Source: a virus. Taken from it: a stretch of DNA of 54,576 bases. Below, piece after piece: positions 13,288-22,981 of this stretch. The DNA lies in IMG/VR virus record IMGVR_UViG_3300009285_001752, positions 1 through 54,576 of that record; one strand, 5' to 3'. The position numbers and the translations under genes are program-made. The notes under the pieces were generated by a model. That model worked only from the letters and a program-made list of their open reading frames with translations. It made no database searches and was not told the origin of the DNA. The first letter of the stretch is position 1, and each line of letters starts with the position of its first letter.

Positions 13288-13497
13288 CCTCTGTTGCCCA
13301 CAAGAACAGTGTTAAGCCTAAGCATTATATTCGTTGGTTGCACCATGTTTCGTGAACTGTCTACTCGCAATAAATAGGCTTGAAGCCTCACCAGTAGGGC
13401 CTTCACTAGATACGGAGCGGATAGGTTCTGACTGTCCTGTTCGGTTCTGTTGTTGAAGACTAAGCTCACGCCGTAGTAAGCTAGCCCAGTTTGCCAT

Positions 13498-15174
13498 TCA
13501 TGTCACCCGTCTTGATAGTTGTAGGTCTGCGACGAAGCCCTGCGGCCACTGGTGCAAGTCCACTTGGTCAATGGTCATTAGGGTGCGATTGCCCTTCATC
13601 GTCACGTACAAGTTATTGCTCGGCACAAACATGAGTGTTCCCGCTTTTCGCATGTTAATGAATTGGTAGGGAACCCCTCGAATCGTCGTAATAGCCGACC
13701 CGTAGTTTGTGGCTTCCGCGCTGGTTGATGTGTAGGCGAGTTGGAAGTATCCCACCGGCCTATCAGCGGCTGTTGTGGTTACAACTGCCCCGGCTGTTGA
13801 GTATTCAACCGTGGCCTGTCCAACTTCCAGTTTCGTTGTAATGTTCGATTCAGCGATTTGCTGTGATTCCCAAGGCACCTGCCATGCGGTTTCCGACGCG
13901 TCCACTGAGTCTTCAAGCCTGAGTTCGAAGGGTGACAGGTTATGGGCGACTTTTTCGAAGTGTAACGTGTCAATCTTAGCCTCATTCCTGTGTACGGATC
14001 CGCAGAAGTAATGTCGCCATTCGTCACCTGTTTCACCCGTGCAGATGCCTGCAAGATAGTTCAATGAAGAATCAATGGCTGTGGCTGCGCTTGGATTATA
14101 ACTTGTTGTGACGCCGGGTAACCCTACGCCTTCAGTTCCACATTCAGGAATGCTGGTCATTAACCCGTCTGTGCTGTTGGTGATGATGTAGTTAACTTCT
14201 GCATTGGTAAATCCTGTCCCGTTCCCACTGTATGCTGCTAGGGCAGTGCCGAACTCGCGCCCGGTGATTTCAGTTTCAACACCGTTCGGACCATACTGGT
14301 AGGGTGACACGCGTTCGATGAGGCCGAACTGTAGTTGCCGTGTTAAGCCTAAGCCTGAACCGTACAAGTAAATTGTTCGCAGGTCTCCGGCTACAAGGTC
14401 GCTCTGCTTCACATACTTGCTGACAAGTCCGGATGGGTCGGGAACACGGATTAGAAAGCTAGGGGTGCCTGCGCCTCTCGCTAACGAAACACGAAAGTAA
14501 CTCCCAGATGGAATCATGTAGTTCTCCGTGCAAGCCCACATAATGAATCGGCGTAGGTATGGGTCAATCTGCCTTGCCGGGGTGAGAATGGGATCTAGGA
14601 CTTGTGAGGCGAGAACTCCGAAGGCGATTGTTCCCCAAGGTCCTGATGTGAAGGTTGCGGTCATGGTTGCTGCGGCGGCGGTCGCATTGTAGTTTAATTC
14701 TACGGTAGGGTTAACTCCTTGTTCTATTATTTCTGTCTGTCCCGCTCCCGGCGTTATGGCGGTAATGAGGGTAGTCCCGACGGCTTGAACAACCCAACGG
14801 TTAGATGTTCCAGCGCCTACGATGGTTGAGGCTGTCATTGAACTCCCAGTCGCTTGAGAGTTTAATTCAATGTAGGGTGAAGTGTCTGTTACACCAGTTA
14901 ACGATACGCAACAGGTGGTAGGCGTACCTGTGGTCGGACTGACCACAACATTCTCACTCACCGCTGCAGCGCGGTATAGGTAGAAAACATGCAAGTATCT
15001 TGTGTTGAAAGCCGGTGTTACTGTCAGCAAGTTCATAGCCACACCGCCACAGGTAGCAGTGATAACGCCTGAAGTGTATGTGGCGTGGGCGGCGAGGACG
15101 AGTACGTTAGCCGCATGGTTTAGGGTAACGGTCCCCGTTGTGCTGCTTGCGCTTACGTCTAGTGCAATAGCCAT
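13498..15174 (-). CDS. Tail-tip/baseplate-type structural protein
   Basis: The 558-residue product is rich in Thr, Ala and Gly with beta-strand character. The N-terminal 190 residues look like a carbohydrate-binding or Ig-like beta sandwich. The middle (FIMWACTENY to VETEITGREFGTAL, about 213-310) resembles the hub region of siphovirus tail-tip proteins. It is the last gene of the tail operon, downstream of the LamG protein. A role in host adhesion or as baseplate hub fits. No catalytic motif seen. Confidence 0.6.
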   Translation of the reverse strand: MAIALDVSASSTTGTVTLNHAANVLVLAAHATYTSGVITATCGGVAMNLLTVTPAFNTRYLHVFYLYRAAAVSENVVVSPTTGTPTTCCVSLTGVTDTSPYIELNSQATGSSMTASTIVGAGTSNRWVVQAVGTTLITAITPGAGQTEIIEQGVNPTVELNYNATAAAATMTATFTSGPWGTIAFGVLASQVLDPILTPARQIDPYLRRFIMWACTENYMIPSGSYFRVSLARGAGTPSFLIRVPDPSGLVSKYVKQSDLVAGDLRTIYLYGSGLGLTRQLQFGLIERVSPYQYGPNGVETEITGREFGTALAAYSGNGTGFTNAEVNYIITNSTDGLMTSIPECGTEGVGLPGVTTSYNPSAATAIDSSLNYLAGICTGETGDEWRHYFCGSVHRNEAKIDTLHFEKVAHNLSPFELRLEDSVDASETAWQVPWESQQIAESNITTKLEVGQATVEYSTAGAVVTTTAADRPVGYFQLAYTSTSAEATNYGSAITTIRGVPYQFINMRKAGTLMFVPSNNLYVTMKGNRTLMTIDQVDLHQWPQGFVADLQLSRRVT

Positions 15175-15175
15175 C

Positions 15176-16957
15176 TTACGATACTGCCTCCGTTAGTTTC
15201 CTTACGTTGAATCCGTCGAATACTGCAACCTTATTCGCTGCTCTGCTTGTGGCATGGTAGAGGACGGGGTAGAATTGGTTTACTTGGTCTGATAGGACTT
15301 GATAGGCGGCTGCTGCGGTTGTCACCGTTGCCGCTGACGCTCGCACCCAATACCTCTGCGTACTATTGATTGTTACAGGGGTCCAGTCAGTCGGAATCGT
15401 CCATGAGGCACCTGAAGGGCTTGCACTCAGCCCTGATGCTCCCACCATTGTCAGCGCTGTCCATGTTCCCGTTGCGGATGCTCCCGTGTACGCAGGGTAC
15501 GCCCATGTAACTGCCCCGTAGTTTCCGTTCGTTAGGAGTTTGAAGAATACGCCTCTGAACGGGTCGGCTCGACCCATATACAAGTAGTTCGTGCCTGAGT
15601 AGCTGATTAAGTTAAATGCGGTTCCACTAGGCGAAGCGGCTTCAGCAGTGTTATCTGTGAAGGATGCGCCGGAATTGTAGAAAACACTGTCCAAGGGTAG
15701 GCGGAAATCTAACGCGTGCGCCGTGCCCGTCAGCCACAGTGTTCCGTCAAGGTTTACTTTAACTTTGGTTCCGTCAAGTTGAAGCTGCACGAGAGGTGAA
15801 TATCCACTCGTCGTGTACGCTACTGTTTCACCTGTGATTGTGGCTTCAGCAGCCCCATACACACGCTTCAGCAAAGTCCGATCATACGTGCCCGCATTAT
15901 CTCGGAGTCTGAATCGTAGATAGTTCAACTCGTCCGTTGGGATCTGTGTGCCGGAAGGGTTCGTGGGTGAAAGAAATAGGTTGATTTCCCGCGCGTTCGT
16001 ACCATCCGAAGGCAACTGCAAGTAGCTTTCAACAATCGTGCTGCCAGACGCGTAGAAGGGGAAACTGTAACGTGTTCCAAGATTGTTCTTCAAGTAAACT
16101 GAGGTGCCTGACGCGTAGCTTACAAGGTCAGTTCTAAGTTGGTCATAGGCAACGGTTGACGCTCCCCCACCGTCAGTTATGCTCTGCGTCCAACGCGTGT
16201 TCGGCGTACCATACGCGGCTGTGGGAGGCGTGAAGTTCGCCGTCCAACGAGCAACACCCTTACTCACACGAAACTCATCAAGCCAACCATTCAGAAACGA
16301 AATTGCAGTTCCATCCCCCCTTTGTCCTATATAGAGTGCTGAGGCTAGGTCTGGAATTAATGCCCCACCAAGGCTTGTGGCTGTTCCTACCTCGGACCCG
16401 TCCTGAAACGTGTAAAGACTACCGGAAGATACGACGAAGACCACATGATACCAAATGTTTGCGGACATCGAAGTGGCGTGGTTGATGGTGAGGTTTACTG
16501 AGGCATCCGAGTTTACAAGTCTGAGCTGCATTTGTAGACCTGACACATCAGCAAGCGAAAGGGAGAACCTATGGTTTGTGTCAACGTACTGTCCGTACAG
16601 TACAGCGAAATTGCCCCCGGTCGGCACAACATTAAACCTAACCAACGCATCAATCGTGAAATTCCCTGTGCCAAAATTCCAATCGTCACTATCAGGGATT
16701 GAAAGATAGTCGCCTATACCATCGAAAAGGGCGCTTGCGCCACCGAACTTGCTTTGTGCCGTGTCAATCTGAGCGTCACCGTTCGCAGTTACCGTGTAAT
16801 TGTTCGATGAGGAATCAACAATTGTGGTCCGGGTGTCGCCTCCGTAACCATGTAGAAGTAGCTTCGTGTAGCTGTCAACCTCACCGCTAGCCGACTGGAA
16901 ATCGTCACTAACGAGAACGTTCCCATCCGCTCCAGTCATGCGTCTGCTTAAACTCAA
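15176..16957 (-). CDS. LamG-domain tail protein
   Basis: The 593-residue protein contains a laminin-G/concanavalin-like domain at about residues 30-250, with the usual marks: KLLLHGYG at the start, SALFDGIGDYLSIP, FTIDALVRF, WYHVVFV and GWLDEFRVSKGVARW at the end. The remainder is beta-rich. Such domains bind glycans and are common in phage tail-tip proteins. It starts at ATG 16957, overlapping the small membrane-protein gene by 4 bases, and lies in the tail operon. Confidence 0.8.
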   Translation of the reverse strand: MSLSRRMTGADGNVLVSDDFQSASGEVDSYTKLLLHGYGGDTRTTIVDSSSNNYTVTANGDAQIDTAQSKFGGASALFDGIGDYLSIPDSDDWNFGTGNFTIDALVRFNVVPTGGNFAVLYGQYVDTNHRFSLSLADVSGLQMQLRLVNSDASVNLTINHATSMSANIWYHVVFVVSSGSLYTFQDGSEVGTATSLGGALIPDLASALYIGQRGDGTAISFLNGWLDEFRVSKGVARWTANFTPPTAAYGTPNTRWTQSITDGGGASTVAYDQLRTDLVSYASGTSVYLKNNLGTRYSFPFYASGSTIVESYLQLPSDGTNAREINLFLSPTNPSGTQIPTDELNYLRFRLRDNAGTYDRTLLKRVYGAAEATITGETVAYTTSGYSPLVQLQLDGTKVKVNLDGTLWLTGTAHALDFRLPLDSVFYNSGASFTDNTAEAASPSGTAFNLISYSGTNYLYMGRADPFRGVFFKLLTNGNYGAVTWAYPAYTGASATGTWTALTMVGASGLSASPSGASWTIPTDWTPVTINSTQRYWVRASAATVTTAAAAYQVLSDQVNQFYPVLYHATSRAANKVAVFDGFNVRKLTEAVS

Positions 16958-17175
16958 ATTTTACTCAACCTCCAAAGGAAAGTGAACAAGAAAGTTAACG
17001 CTAGGAAGTGGGGAAAAATCCCCCACGTAGTAATCAGGTGCCACGCGACCCCGACAGCGTTTAACCCGACCCCTGCCTTGAACCATACCTCCGCCAAATA
17101 CAATGCTAAGAAAACAAGCAGAGTATCCACTAGGCTGTGAAGTAGACTTCTAAGAAGAAATGCGATCAATGTCAT
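16954..17175 (-). CDS. Small membrane protein in tail operon
   Basis: The start ATG 17175 is chosen because the protein is hydrophobic from there on; a longer frame lies inside the preceding gene. The 73-residue product has two helices (SLVDTLLVFLALYLAEVWF; FLALTFLFTFLWRL). A holin is one possibility given size and topology, but no family mark is seen. Confidence 0.5.
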   Translation of the reverse strand: MTLIAFLLRSLLHSLVDTLLVFLALYLAEVWFKAGVGLNAVGVAWHLITTWGIFPHFLALTFLFTFLWRLSKI

Positions 17176-19249
17176 CTTGCACCAACAGCAGTGAGTCGTC
17201 GTTTCCTGTTCGCATCGCTGCCGAGGCAAGCTGCGCCACGGTCCTGTTCAAGCAATCGTAGCGCCCAATAAACCACCAGAGAGGCGGGAACGCTTGGTTC
17301 TCCTCAATCGTTACATTGTCAAATTCCAAGCCAACATTCGACCAGTAAGCACCCACATCACCTGCATGGTAGTCACTGTCAGCCTTCTTCCCCCTAATTA
17401 TCCCAGCCGCAACCCCTGTTCCAGCCCAAGGATCAACCGTGTGAACGTAGTTGTAATTGTTCGAATCTGAGTCACCTGCGTCAATGTCAGGGTTCCCGTA
17501 AGCCGCGTCACCCGCATCCGTCGTTGCCCCGAGTTGAGTGCGCTTCACAAAGCCGGTTCCCGGGACATCTAGCCTGAAAAGACTGTCCGTCAACGTTAAC
17601 CCGCGACTGCCAGTGAACACTTTAGTTCTCGCAAGCGGGAAGCCCCGCCAGAAGTCATGTTCTACTTTCACGTTGTAAAGGTTCGTCGTCGTACTCGGAT
17701 AAGTCAACACAAGCCTAGCGAAGTCGCCTGTGTTCACAATGTAAACGCTTGGAGGAGAAGTGTCTGTGTATATTTCTTGTGTGCCAGATGACGATTTAAC
17801 TTCACCGTAGGTAGTCGTTCTGTCACTCCACGCTGACTTATCCCAATACTTCACATCCAAACGCCCCTTAACTGAAGATTCGTCGTCGCGGGTTTGCACG
17901 TAGAGCAAGCCAGTGTTTATCCACCGCTCGTTCCCAGTGTACCCATCCGTAATCTTATCCGTTGACAGCTCGTAGTCGTGCGTTTCAAACCGAATTGCGG
18001 CTTGCGAGGGCGCGCTGACTATGGGAAGAATCCCGTAGGAAGTTCGCAGGAAATAGTCAACCGTCTCGCTCGGAGTTAGACTTGTGCTGTAGATGCCATA
18101 CGTAGCAGTTGGAGTGTTCACCGCTGTTAAGTCATTTAATCCTGCGCTGTCGTAGTTCGTGGTGCCCGCCCACTCGTTCAAATGCCACAATCCCTTCGTG
18201 GTTGAACTTAGAATGCCACGGCCACGCCTGTAATCTAAGAGAACGTTAGCTGCCGAAGTTTGCGCGGCTGGACTGTCAACTTCCACATCCCACAGTTGCC
18301 CATCCCAATAGTTCGAGCTTGCGCCATCCGCACCGATTCTAAGAACGTCGGCAGAGGTTAAGGGTGCTGCATTGCCGTTCCCGCTAGTCCACGACCCCGT
18401 AGCTAGAACACCGTTCACGTACACAGCCATCGTGCTGCCCGTGCCAAAATTGAACGATGCAAAGACTCGATAGTTCGTGGTTCCCGCCGTTAGTGCCTGT
18501 GTACTTGTCGTGTAGACTTGCGCTGTTGGTCCTGAACTTGTATAGTTGAAGACTACAAAACCGGAACTGTTCACGACGACACAGAAGTTGTAATCGTTCG
18601 CTCCCGAATTCTTCGTTATGATCGTGTCCGTGCCAGTTGTCGTGTCATGGCGACCCCACGCTTTAATTTCAATAATACCAGTAATGTCAAGGTCTGAAGA
18701 TACGCCTGAAGCTAATCCCGTGTACTCCGTTGACCCATCAAAATCCAACGCTCCATCCAGTGAGGCTAAAGGAATTTCGAACGTACCCGTTAAACCAAAA
18801 TCGTTCGAGGTTACTGGAACAGGATAGAATTGCCTGCAACGCCTGAACTTATCCCATCCACCAACCACATACCCTTCAAGCTGCGCACTATACATCTCCG
18901 CAGAACCACCAGTCACGGTGCGCTGTCCCATACCCGTCAAACAGCCGAATGCGCGGCCGGTACTGTTCGTGCTCGTAACCCACCTTTGACCTTCCATTAA
19001 AATCAGGTACGGTCGCCCAAGCTCCGAATATAATGCTTCAGACTGGGCTTGCGCGGTTTCCGTTCCATCCACAAGCTCCAAGGGTAATGCGAATTGGTCA
19101 AACTCGCGGCCTTGCATCAGCACCCCAACATCCCCGCTCGCCGTTTTGGCAGGACGCTTAATCACTGTGGCTGTAGCGTTGAAGCTAGGGGGCTTAGTGA
19201 ACTCTAACGTGTGCAACCCGAATTTGTAATTAACCATTTCAAGATTCAC
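17150..19249 (-). CDS. Distal-tail-like protein with LamG insert
   Basis: The 699-residue product begins with a domain that resembles distal tail proteins (KFGLHTLEF, then GREFDQFALPLEL, residues about 8-130). A LamG-like domain follows at about 165-345 (ALDFDGSTEYTG, IIEIKAWGRH, MAVYVNGVLATG, DGQLWDVEVDS), then a beta-rich C-terminal half. It lies directly after the tape-measure gene, where distal tail proteins usually sit. The start may be ATG 19237 rather than 19249. Role: tail-tip assembly and glycan contact. Confidence 0.7.
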   Translation of the reverse strand: MNLEMVNYKFGLHTLEFTKPPSFNATATVIKRPAKTASGDVGVLMQGREFDQFALPLELVDGTETAQAQSEALYSELGRPYLILMEGQRWVTSTNSTGRAFGCLTGMGQRTVTGGSAEMYSAQLEGYVVGGWDKFRRCRQFYPVPVTSNDFGLTGTFEIPLASLDGALDFDGSTEYTGLASGVSSDLDITGIIEIKAWGRHDTTTGTDTIITKNSGANDYNFCVVVNSSGFVVFNYTSSGPTAQVYTTSTQALTAGTTNYRVFASFNFGTGSTMAVYVNGVLATGSWTSGNGNAAPLTSADVLRIGADGASSNYWDGQLWDVEVDSPAAQTSAANVLLDYRRGRGILSSTTKGLWHLNEWAGTTNYDSAGLNDLTAVNTPTATYGIYSTSLTPSETVDYFLRTSYGILPIVSAPSQAAIRFETHDYELSTDKITDGYTGNERWINTGLLYVQTRDDESSVKGRLDVKYWDKSAWSDRTTTYGEVKSSSGTQEIYTDTSPPSVYIVNTGDFARLVLTYPSTTTNLYNVKVEHDFWRGFPLARTKVFTGSRGLTLTDSLFRLDVPGTGFVKRTQLGATTDAGDAAYGNPDIDAGDSDSNNYNYVHTVDPWAGTGVAAGIIRGKKADSDYHAGDVGAYWSNVGLEFDNVTIEENQAFPPLWWFIGRYDCLNRTVAQLASAAMRTGNDDSLLLVQDDIDRISS

Positions 19250-19478
19250 CTAACAATTTCTTAGCAACCGCATTACTCAACACGTTCATAACAGGACTGT
19301 TCCACTCACCGCTTAGAATCTGCCCTGCCACAGCCGCAGCCTCCAAATCACCAGACGGCACAGGCTTACCGCTGCCCATGCGAACTAACCTACGAATAGT
19401 CAAATCAACCAAGACCATGAGGATCAGGAGGGATAGGTACAGGAGGGGGTGGTTCAACCCAACTATCAGAGTCCTCAT
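19239..19478 (-). CDS. Small protein with one membrane helix
   Basis: The frame overlaps the end of the tape-measure gene by 74 bases if started at ATG 19478, the last start that keeps the helix (HPLLYLSLLILMVLVDLTI). ATG 19415 would avoid most of the overlap but delete the helix. The tail part is Ala/Gly-rich and soluble. Function unknown. Confidence 0.45.
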   Translation of the reverse strand: MRTLIVGLNHPLLYLSLLILMVLVDLTIRRLVRMGSGKPVPSGDLEAAAVAGQILSGEWNSPVMNVLSNAVAKKLLGES

Positions 19479-22400
19479 CCCACTCTTCAGTGATTGTCGT
19501 CCATTTTCCATTGATCAGTCTGCGAACTGTACGAGTCAAATTGACGCCTTTCTGCCCTTGCATTGGCGCAGGCACCTGCTGAATTGGCGTGTTGTATCCT
19601 TGACTGTACGCTGGAGCTCCTCCACCTATGTAAACCATTCTACCATTAGGAAGCCGTGTCCATCCACCAATATTGGGAAGGCCAGCTCCGTAGCCTGCTC
19701 GTACCCCAACCTGGTTGGTTCCACCTGTCCATGCTCCCGTTCCCTTGTAAAGTTCCGTTGGGAGTGATGATGGAATAACAGACTCGGGCATCACCATGCG
19801 AGGACCCACTACAGGTTGTGTTTGTCCCGGGTGTGTTGCTATCCACGCCGTCTTCTGAGCGTAATCCCATGATTCCCAACCAGTAGGTTTACCCTGCCAT
19901 CCACCACCTACACCGTAGAGTTGGCCGCGTAGTCCAGCAGTAAAAGTCACATCCGTACTAATTCCCCCCGCGTAGGGTGTATAGAGCAATATTGGTGGAC
20001 CAAGGTAGCCGGATGGTGAACCGTAGATTTGCCCAGTATCAGGATCAACGGTGAACGTGTAGCCAGGGTATATGACTTCTAGTTGACTAATGGCTTGGGC
20101 TGCTGTTATTGTTCCGGCCATTAGGCCGCTGATTATTGGCTTTACGCTAGCAGTCTGCCATTGTGCGTACCTCTTCCAATAGTCTGGTTGATAACGGGAA
20201 ATATCCGCAGGATTGGGCTGCCATCTTGATGGTTGGTAAGGGGTATAGTCGTAGGGGTGTGGTTGCCATCTAGACGGATAATCTGAAGGGTATTTCCACC
20301 TATACTCTAAGCCCGCGAATTTTCCGACTATGTTTGCTGCGTACCCTGCTGCAAGACGCTGAAGCATTTCATCCCTTGAAACACGTCCTGCTTGGTATCC
20401 TGGGTAGGTTACATCCCACATGGACCATGCATATCCCACTTCTGAAACTGCTCCACCGTACCTTGCTCCTGCACCGCGACGCTGCTGGGTGCCCAGCCAG
20501 TTCTTCATAAATTCGTTGGGTTGCCCGTCAGTAGTGGGTTTCTGATAGAACATTGACTGTGTTGGGTCAACGTTCGGTTCCATGAATAGCCCGCCGCCGT
20601 AGAATGGTGCGTTAGGATCGGCTGGGTAAAGTTGCTGTAGTCCCCCACCGATGGTGATTGGTGGTCCGCCCCAAGGAGGTTGCCAAGACCATAATGGGCC
20701 TCCTGCTTGTTGTGCTAGTTGTTGTCCTTGCTGTACTGCTTGCTGACCTAGCGGTGTTCCGTAGAACGCTGATTCAAGAATTCCAACACCCAACGCTGCA
20801 CCATACGCCCATCCTACACCACCAGCAATCGGTCCTAGCGGAGCTAACCTAAGACCAGTAGAGGTAGCAAGGCGTTTGAGACTTTCCGATGCTGCCCAAT
20901 TCCAAACACGGCCCGAAATTCTTGGCCCATATTTCATGAAGAGTCCTGAACCAATAAGTGCCCCAACAGGCGTACCGATAGTCTCTGCAATGTCAGGGTT
21001 TTCCATAGCGGTAATTATCTGTCCGATTAGACTTGTTACTGGTCCACCATATGTAGTTAGTTCTGCACCAAATCCTTTAGGAATGTACGGACTAATTGCC
21101 CTAGCAAGAGGTCCACCAAGTTCAGCTCCAGCATACCAGCCAGCTATACCCCAAGTTAGTCTTGATGCAACGTCACCGAAAGATGGTACATCACCTCTCC
21201 AAGGAACGAATCCTTCCTCTCCAGTTACAGGATTTCTATACCAAACCCCTCTTAGTCCCGGTCCATACGCATTTGAATTTGTGGGAACCATACCCTTAGA
21301 CAAGAGCTTTCGGGTAATGCCTCGGAGTGGGGTTTCAACATATTGCATAATCTGACGCTCATTAAACTGAGACAAGCTAGACATACTGCTAATTCCCATT
21401 TCATCAAGAATAGCCAAACCAACGGTTTGACGCGCGTATGCAAGTGATGGGAACATCGCTTGACCAGCCGAACTCATGATTCTAGAACCTTTAACAAGCC
21501 CCCAAGTCTGCGGTCCCCAAGCCCCACGCACGGAACCACTCTCAAAGTAGCCAGTTGCCTCCCAACTTACTGATCCCCAACCACTTGGAGTTCCCCCCAT
21601 TCTTGATGCAAACGCACTATTCTTCAGAGCCATATATAGACCGGCTCCGGCGAGCCCCCAACCAATCACCTCTTGCTCAATGAATGATTGCTGCTCCGGT
21701 GGGGTTAGAGGTATACCCCACATCTGGCGGACTGAAAGCGTAGCGAGTGGTGCCATTCCAATACCCATCCCAGCCTGTAGAAAACTTACACCTAACATGC
21801 CTCCAGCATTGGCTCTTGTTACGCCTCCTAGAAGGAACCATCCTGCGACTTGAAGCCCAGTCCATTCACCTAAACCACTGATAAGCGAACTCGTTAAGTC
21901 CGGCATTTGCCCCGGCCAGAATGTTGGGGAAGGACCAAACGGAGTTCCTTGGTAAGTTCCCCCAGTAATAATCTTCTGCATCACATTCGTCGGGTCAGCT
22001 GCGTATGCGGCTTGAACATATGGAGCCATCGCTGCCCCCGCAGCTATCTGTTGTCCAGCTGAGTAGAACGGAAAGCCTAATGCTCGGATCGTCCAGAGTT
22101 CAGGATTAAAGTAACTGCCAATGCGAATAGCACTCCACGCCTCCTGAATTGGAGTAAAATTCTGCTGGAAGTTATAGTACGCTGCCCGCGCCTGCCATAA
22201 TGACTGTTGAGATATGCTGTAACCTAAATCTCCCCACGCTCGCCCTCCGTAGCCAGCAGCCGTTTGAAGCGCCGCCTGATACCTCGCTTGATACCCATAC
22301 CCTCCAGGGTCTAGACCGTATGGAGTAAGCCAACCCGCAGTGAACGCCCGAGTAAACATTCCACCAGCGTATAATGGTGCGAGTCCTGCGGGACTTAGAA

Positions 22401-22581
22401 ATCCGAAGTAGCCCGTGAGTCGCATTTGTTGAACCCAGTCAGGTGCAGCACCAGCAAAGTTCTGTTCGCTCACCCATTCAGCCGGAGCAACGCCAAGTTC
22501 CACTAGCATTTGTTGAATGTCAAGAGGTAAATCCTGAAACCATTCCGGTACTTCGTCGGGGTTGAACGGGTTCTGGCTCAT
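19405..22581 (-). CDS. Probable tail tape-measure protein
   Basis: At 1,058 residues it is the longest gene, and it lies directly after the frameshifted tail-chaperone pair with an ATGA overlap, the standard place for the tape measure. It has hydrophobic Gly/Ala helices (GWFLLGGVTRANAGGMLG; WGIAGWYAGAELGG), as tape measures have for membrane passage. The C-terminal part is unusual: Pro/Tyr/Trp/Gln-rich with repeated 'Y-x-P-S-R-W-Q-P' units near residues 765-800. Assignment rests on length and position; there is no tape-measure signature motif. Confidence 0.7.
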   Translation of the reverse strand: MSQNPFNPDEVPEWFQDLPLDIQQMLVELGVAPAEWVSEQNFAGAAPDWVQQMRLTGYFGFLSPAGLAPLYAGGMFTRAFTAGWLTPYGLDPGGYGYQARYQAALQTAAGYGGRAWGDLGYSISQQSLWQARAAYYNFQQNFTPIQEAWSAIRIGSYFNPELWTIRALGFPFYSAGQQIAAGAAMAPYVQAAYAADPTNVMQKIITGGTYQGTPFGPSPTFWPGQMPDLTSSLISGLGEWTGLQVAGWFLLGGVTRANAGGMLGVSFLQAGMGIGMAPLATLSVRQMWGIPLTPPEQQSFIEQEVIGWGLAGAGLYMALKNSAFASRMGGTPSGWGSVSWEATGYFESGSVRGAWGPQTWGLVKGSRIMSSAGQAMFPSLAYARQTVGLAILDEMGISSMSSLSQFNERQIMQYVETPLRGITRKLLSKGMVPTNSNAYGPGLRGVWYRNPVTGEEGFVPWRGDVPSFGDVASRLTWGIAGWYAGAELGGPLARAISPYIPKGFGAELTTYGGPVTSLIGQIITAMENPDIAETIGTPVGALIGSGLFMKYGPRISGRVWNWAASESLKRLATSTGLRLAPLGPIAGGVGWAYGAALGVGILESAFYGTPLGQQAVQQGQQLAQQAGGPLWSWQPPWGGPPITIGGGLQQLYPADPNAPFYGGGLFMEPNVDPTQSMFYQKPTTDGQPNEFMKNWLGTQQRRGAGARYGGAVSEVGYAWSMWDVTYPGYQAGRVSRDEMLQRLAAGYAANIVGKFAGLEYRWKYPSDYPSRWQPHPYDYTPYQPSRWQPNPADISRYQPDYWKRYAQWQTASVKPIISGLMAGTITAAQAISQLEVIYPGYTFTVDPDTGQIYGSPSGYLGPPILLYTPYAGGISTDVTFTAGLRGQLYGVGGGWQGKPTGWESWDYAQKTAWIATHPGQTQPVVGPRMVMPESVIPSSLPTELYKGTGAWTGGTNQVGVRAGYGAGLPNIGGWTRLPNGRMVYIGGGAPAYSQGYNTPIQQVPAPMQGQKGVNLTRTVRRLINGKWTTITEEWDEDSDSWVEPPPPVPIPPDPHGLG

Positions 22582-22981
22582 TTCGGTTTCTTCCTATGCA
22601 ACCAATTATCCAGCAAGTCCTCTAGGTCGCCTGCTGGTATGCTGCCAACGTCAAGGGTGAAAATGGGGGATTGAAAAAGAAGGTTTAACTGCTCTACCGT
22701 CTTGGCGAGGTCGTAGACCCTTTGAAAAGTTCGCTTACGCCTTTTGGGGCGTGTAACCTGTGGAATTCAACGAGAAGACGGCCGTATGTTGGGCGGTCCA
22801 TTGTTCCCAGTTCGTCTTCGCTGATGCCTGTGCTTGCTGAGACTAGGCGGCGGTTTGCTAGGTTCTGCGTGTCCGCGTTATCCATGACGGTGTCGAATTC
22901 TAAGGCTGATAAAATGCGGAAAAGAAAGTCTTTACCGTCCAAACTGATTTTGATTGGTTCCGTGTGTTTTTCCCCTCGCAC
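22578..22981 (-). CDS. Tail assembly chaperone, -1 frameshift product (gpGT-like)
   Basis: Beyond the zero-frame stop at 22694, the -1 frame stays open to a stop at 22578 that overlaps the tape-measure ATG (ATGA). Slipping on CCCAAAA (22742-22748) joins residues 1-80 to a 54-residue extension (total 134), whose sequence is protein-like and acidic (LDVGSIPAGDLEDLLDNW). This is the gpG/gpGT arrangement known from lambda and many siphoviruses, where the longer form bridges chaperone and tape measure. Seen: open frame, canonical slip heptamer, position. Inferred: actual shifting. Confidence 0.75.
22694..22981 (-). CDS. Tail assembly chaperone, short form (gpG-like)
   Basis: The 95-residue zero-frame product starts at GTG 22981, overlapping the tail-tube stop as TAGTG. 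It has a beta-rich start (KISLDGKDFLFRILSALEFD) and a helical body, typical of gpG-type chaperones between tail tube and tape measure. These proteins coat the tape measure during tail assembly and are not kept in the virion. Confidence 0.7.
   Translation of the reverse strand: MRGEKHTEPIKISLDGKDFLFRILSALEFDTVMDNADTQNLANRRLVSASTGISEDELGTMDRPTYGRLLVEFHRLHAPKGVSELFKGSTTSPRR
22742..22748 (-). other. Slippery heptamer for -1 frameshift
   Basis: Read on the minus strand the heptamer is C CCA AAA in zero frame, a canonical X XXY YYZ site. Both tRNAs can re-pair one base back on CCC AAA. The new frame has no stop until the tape-measure start. Confidence 0.7.

Noticed and set aside
13284-13469. 61-codon minus-strand frame with GTG start
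   Set aside because: No ribosome-binding signal and no protein features; it lies in the convergent gap between two operons.
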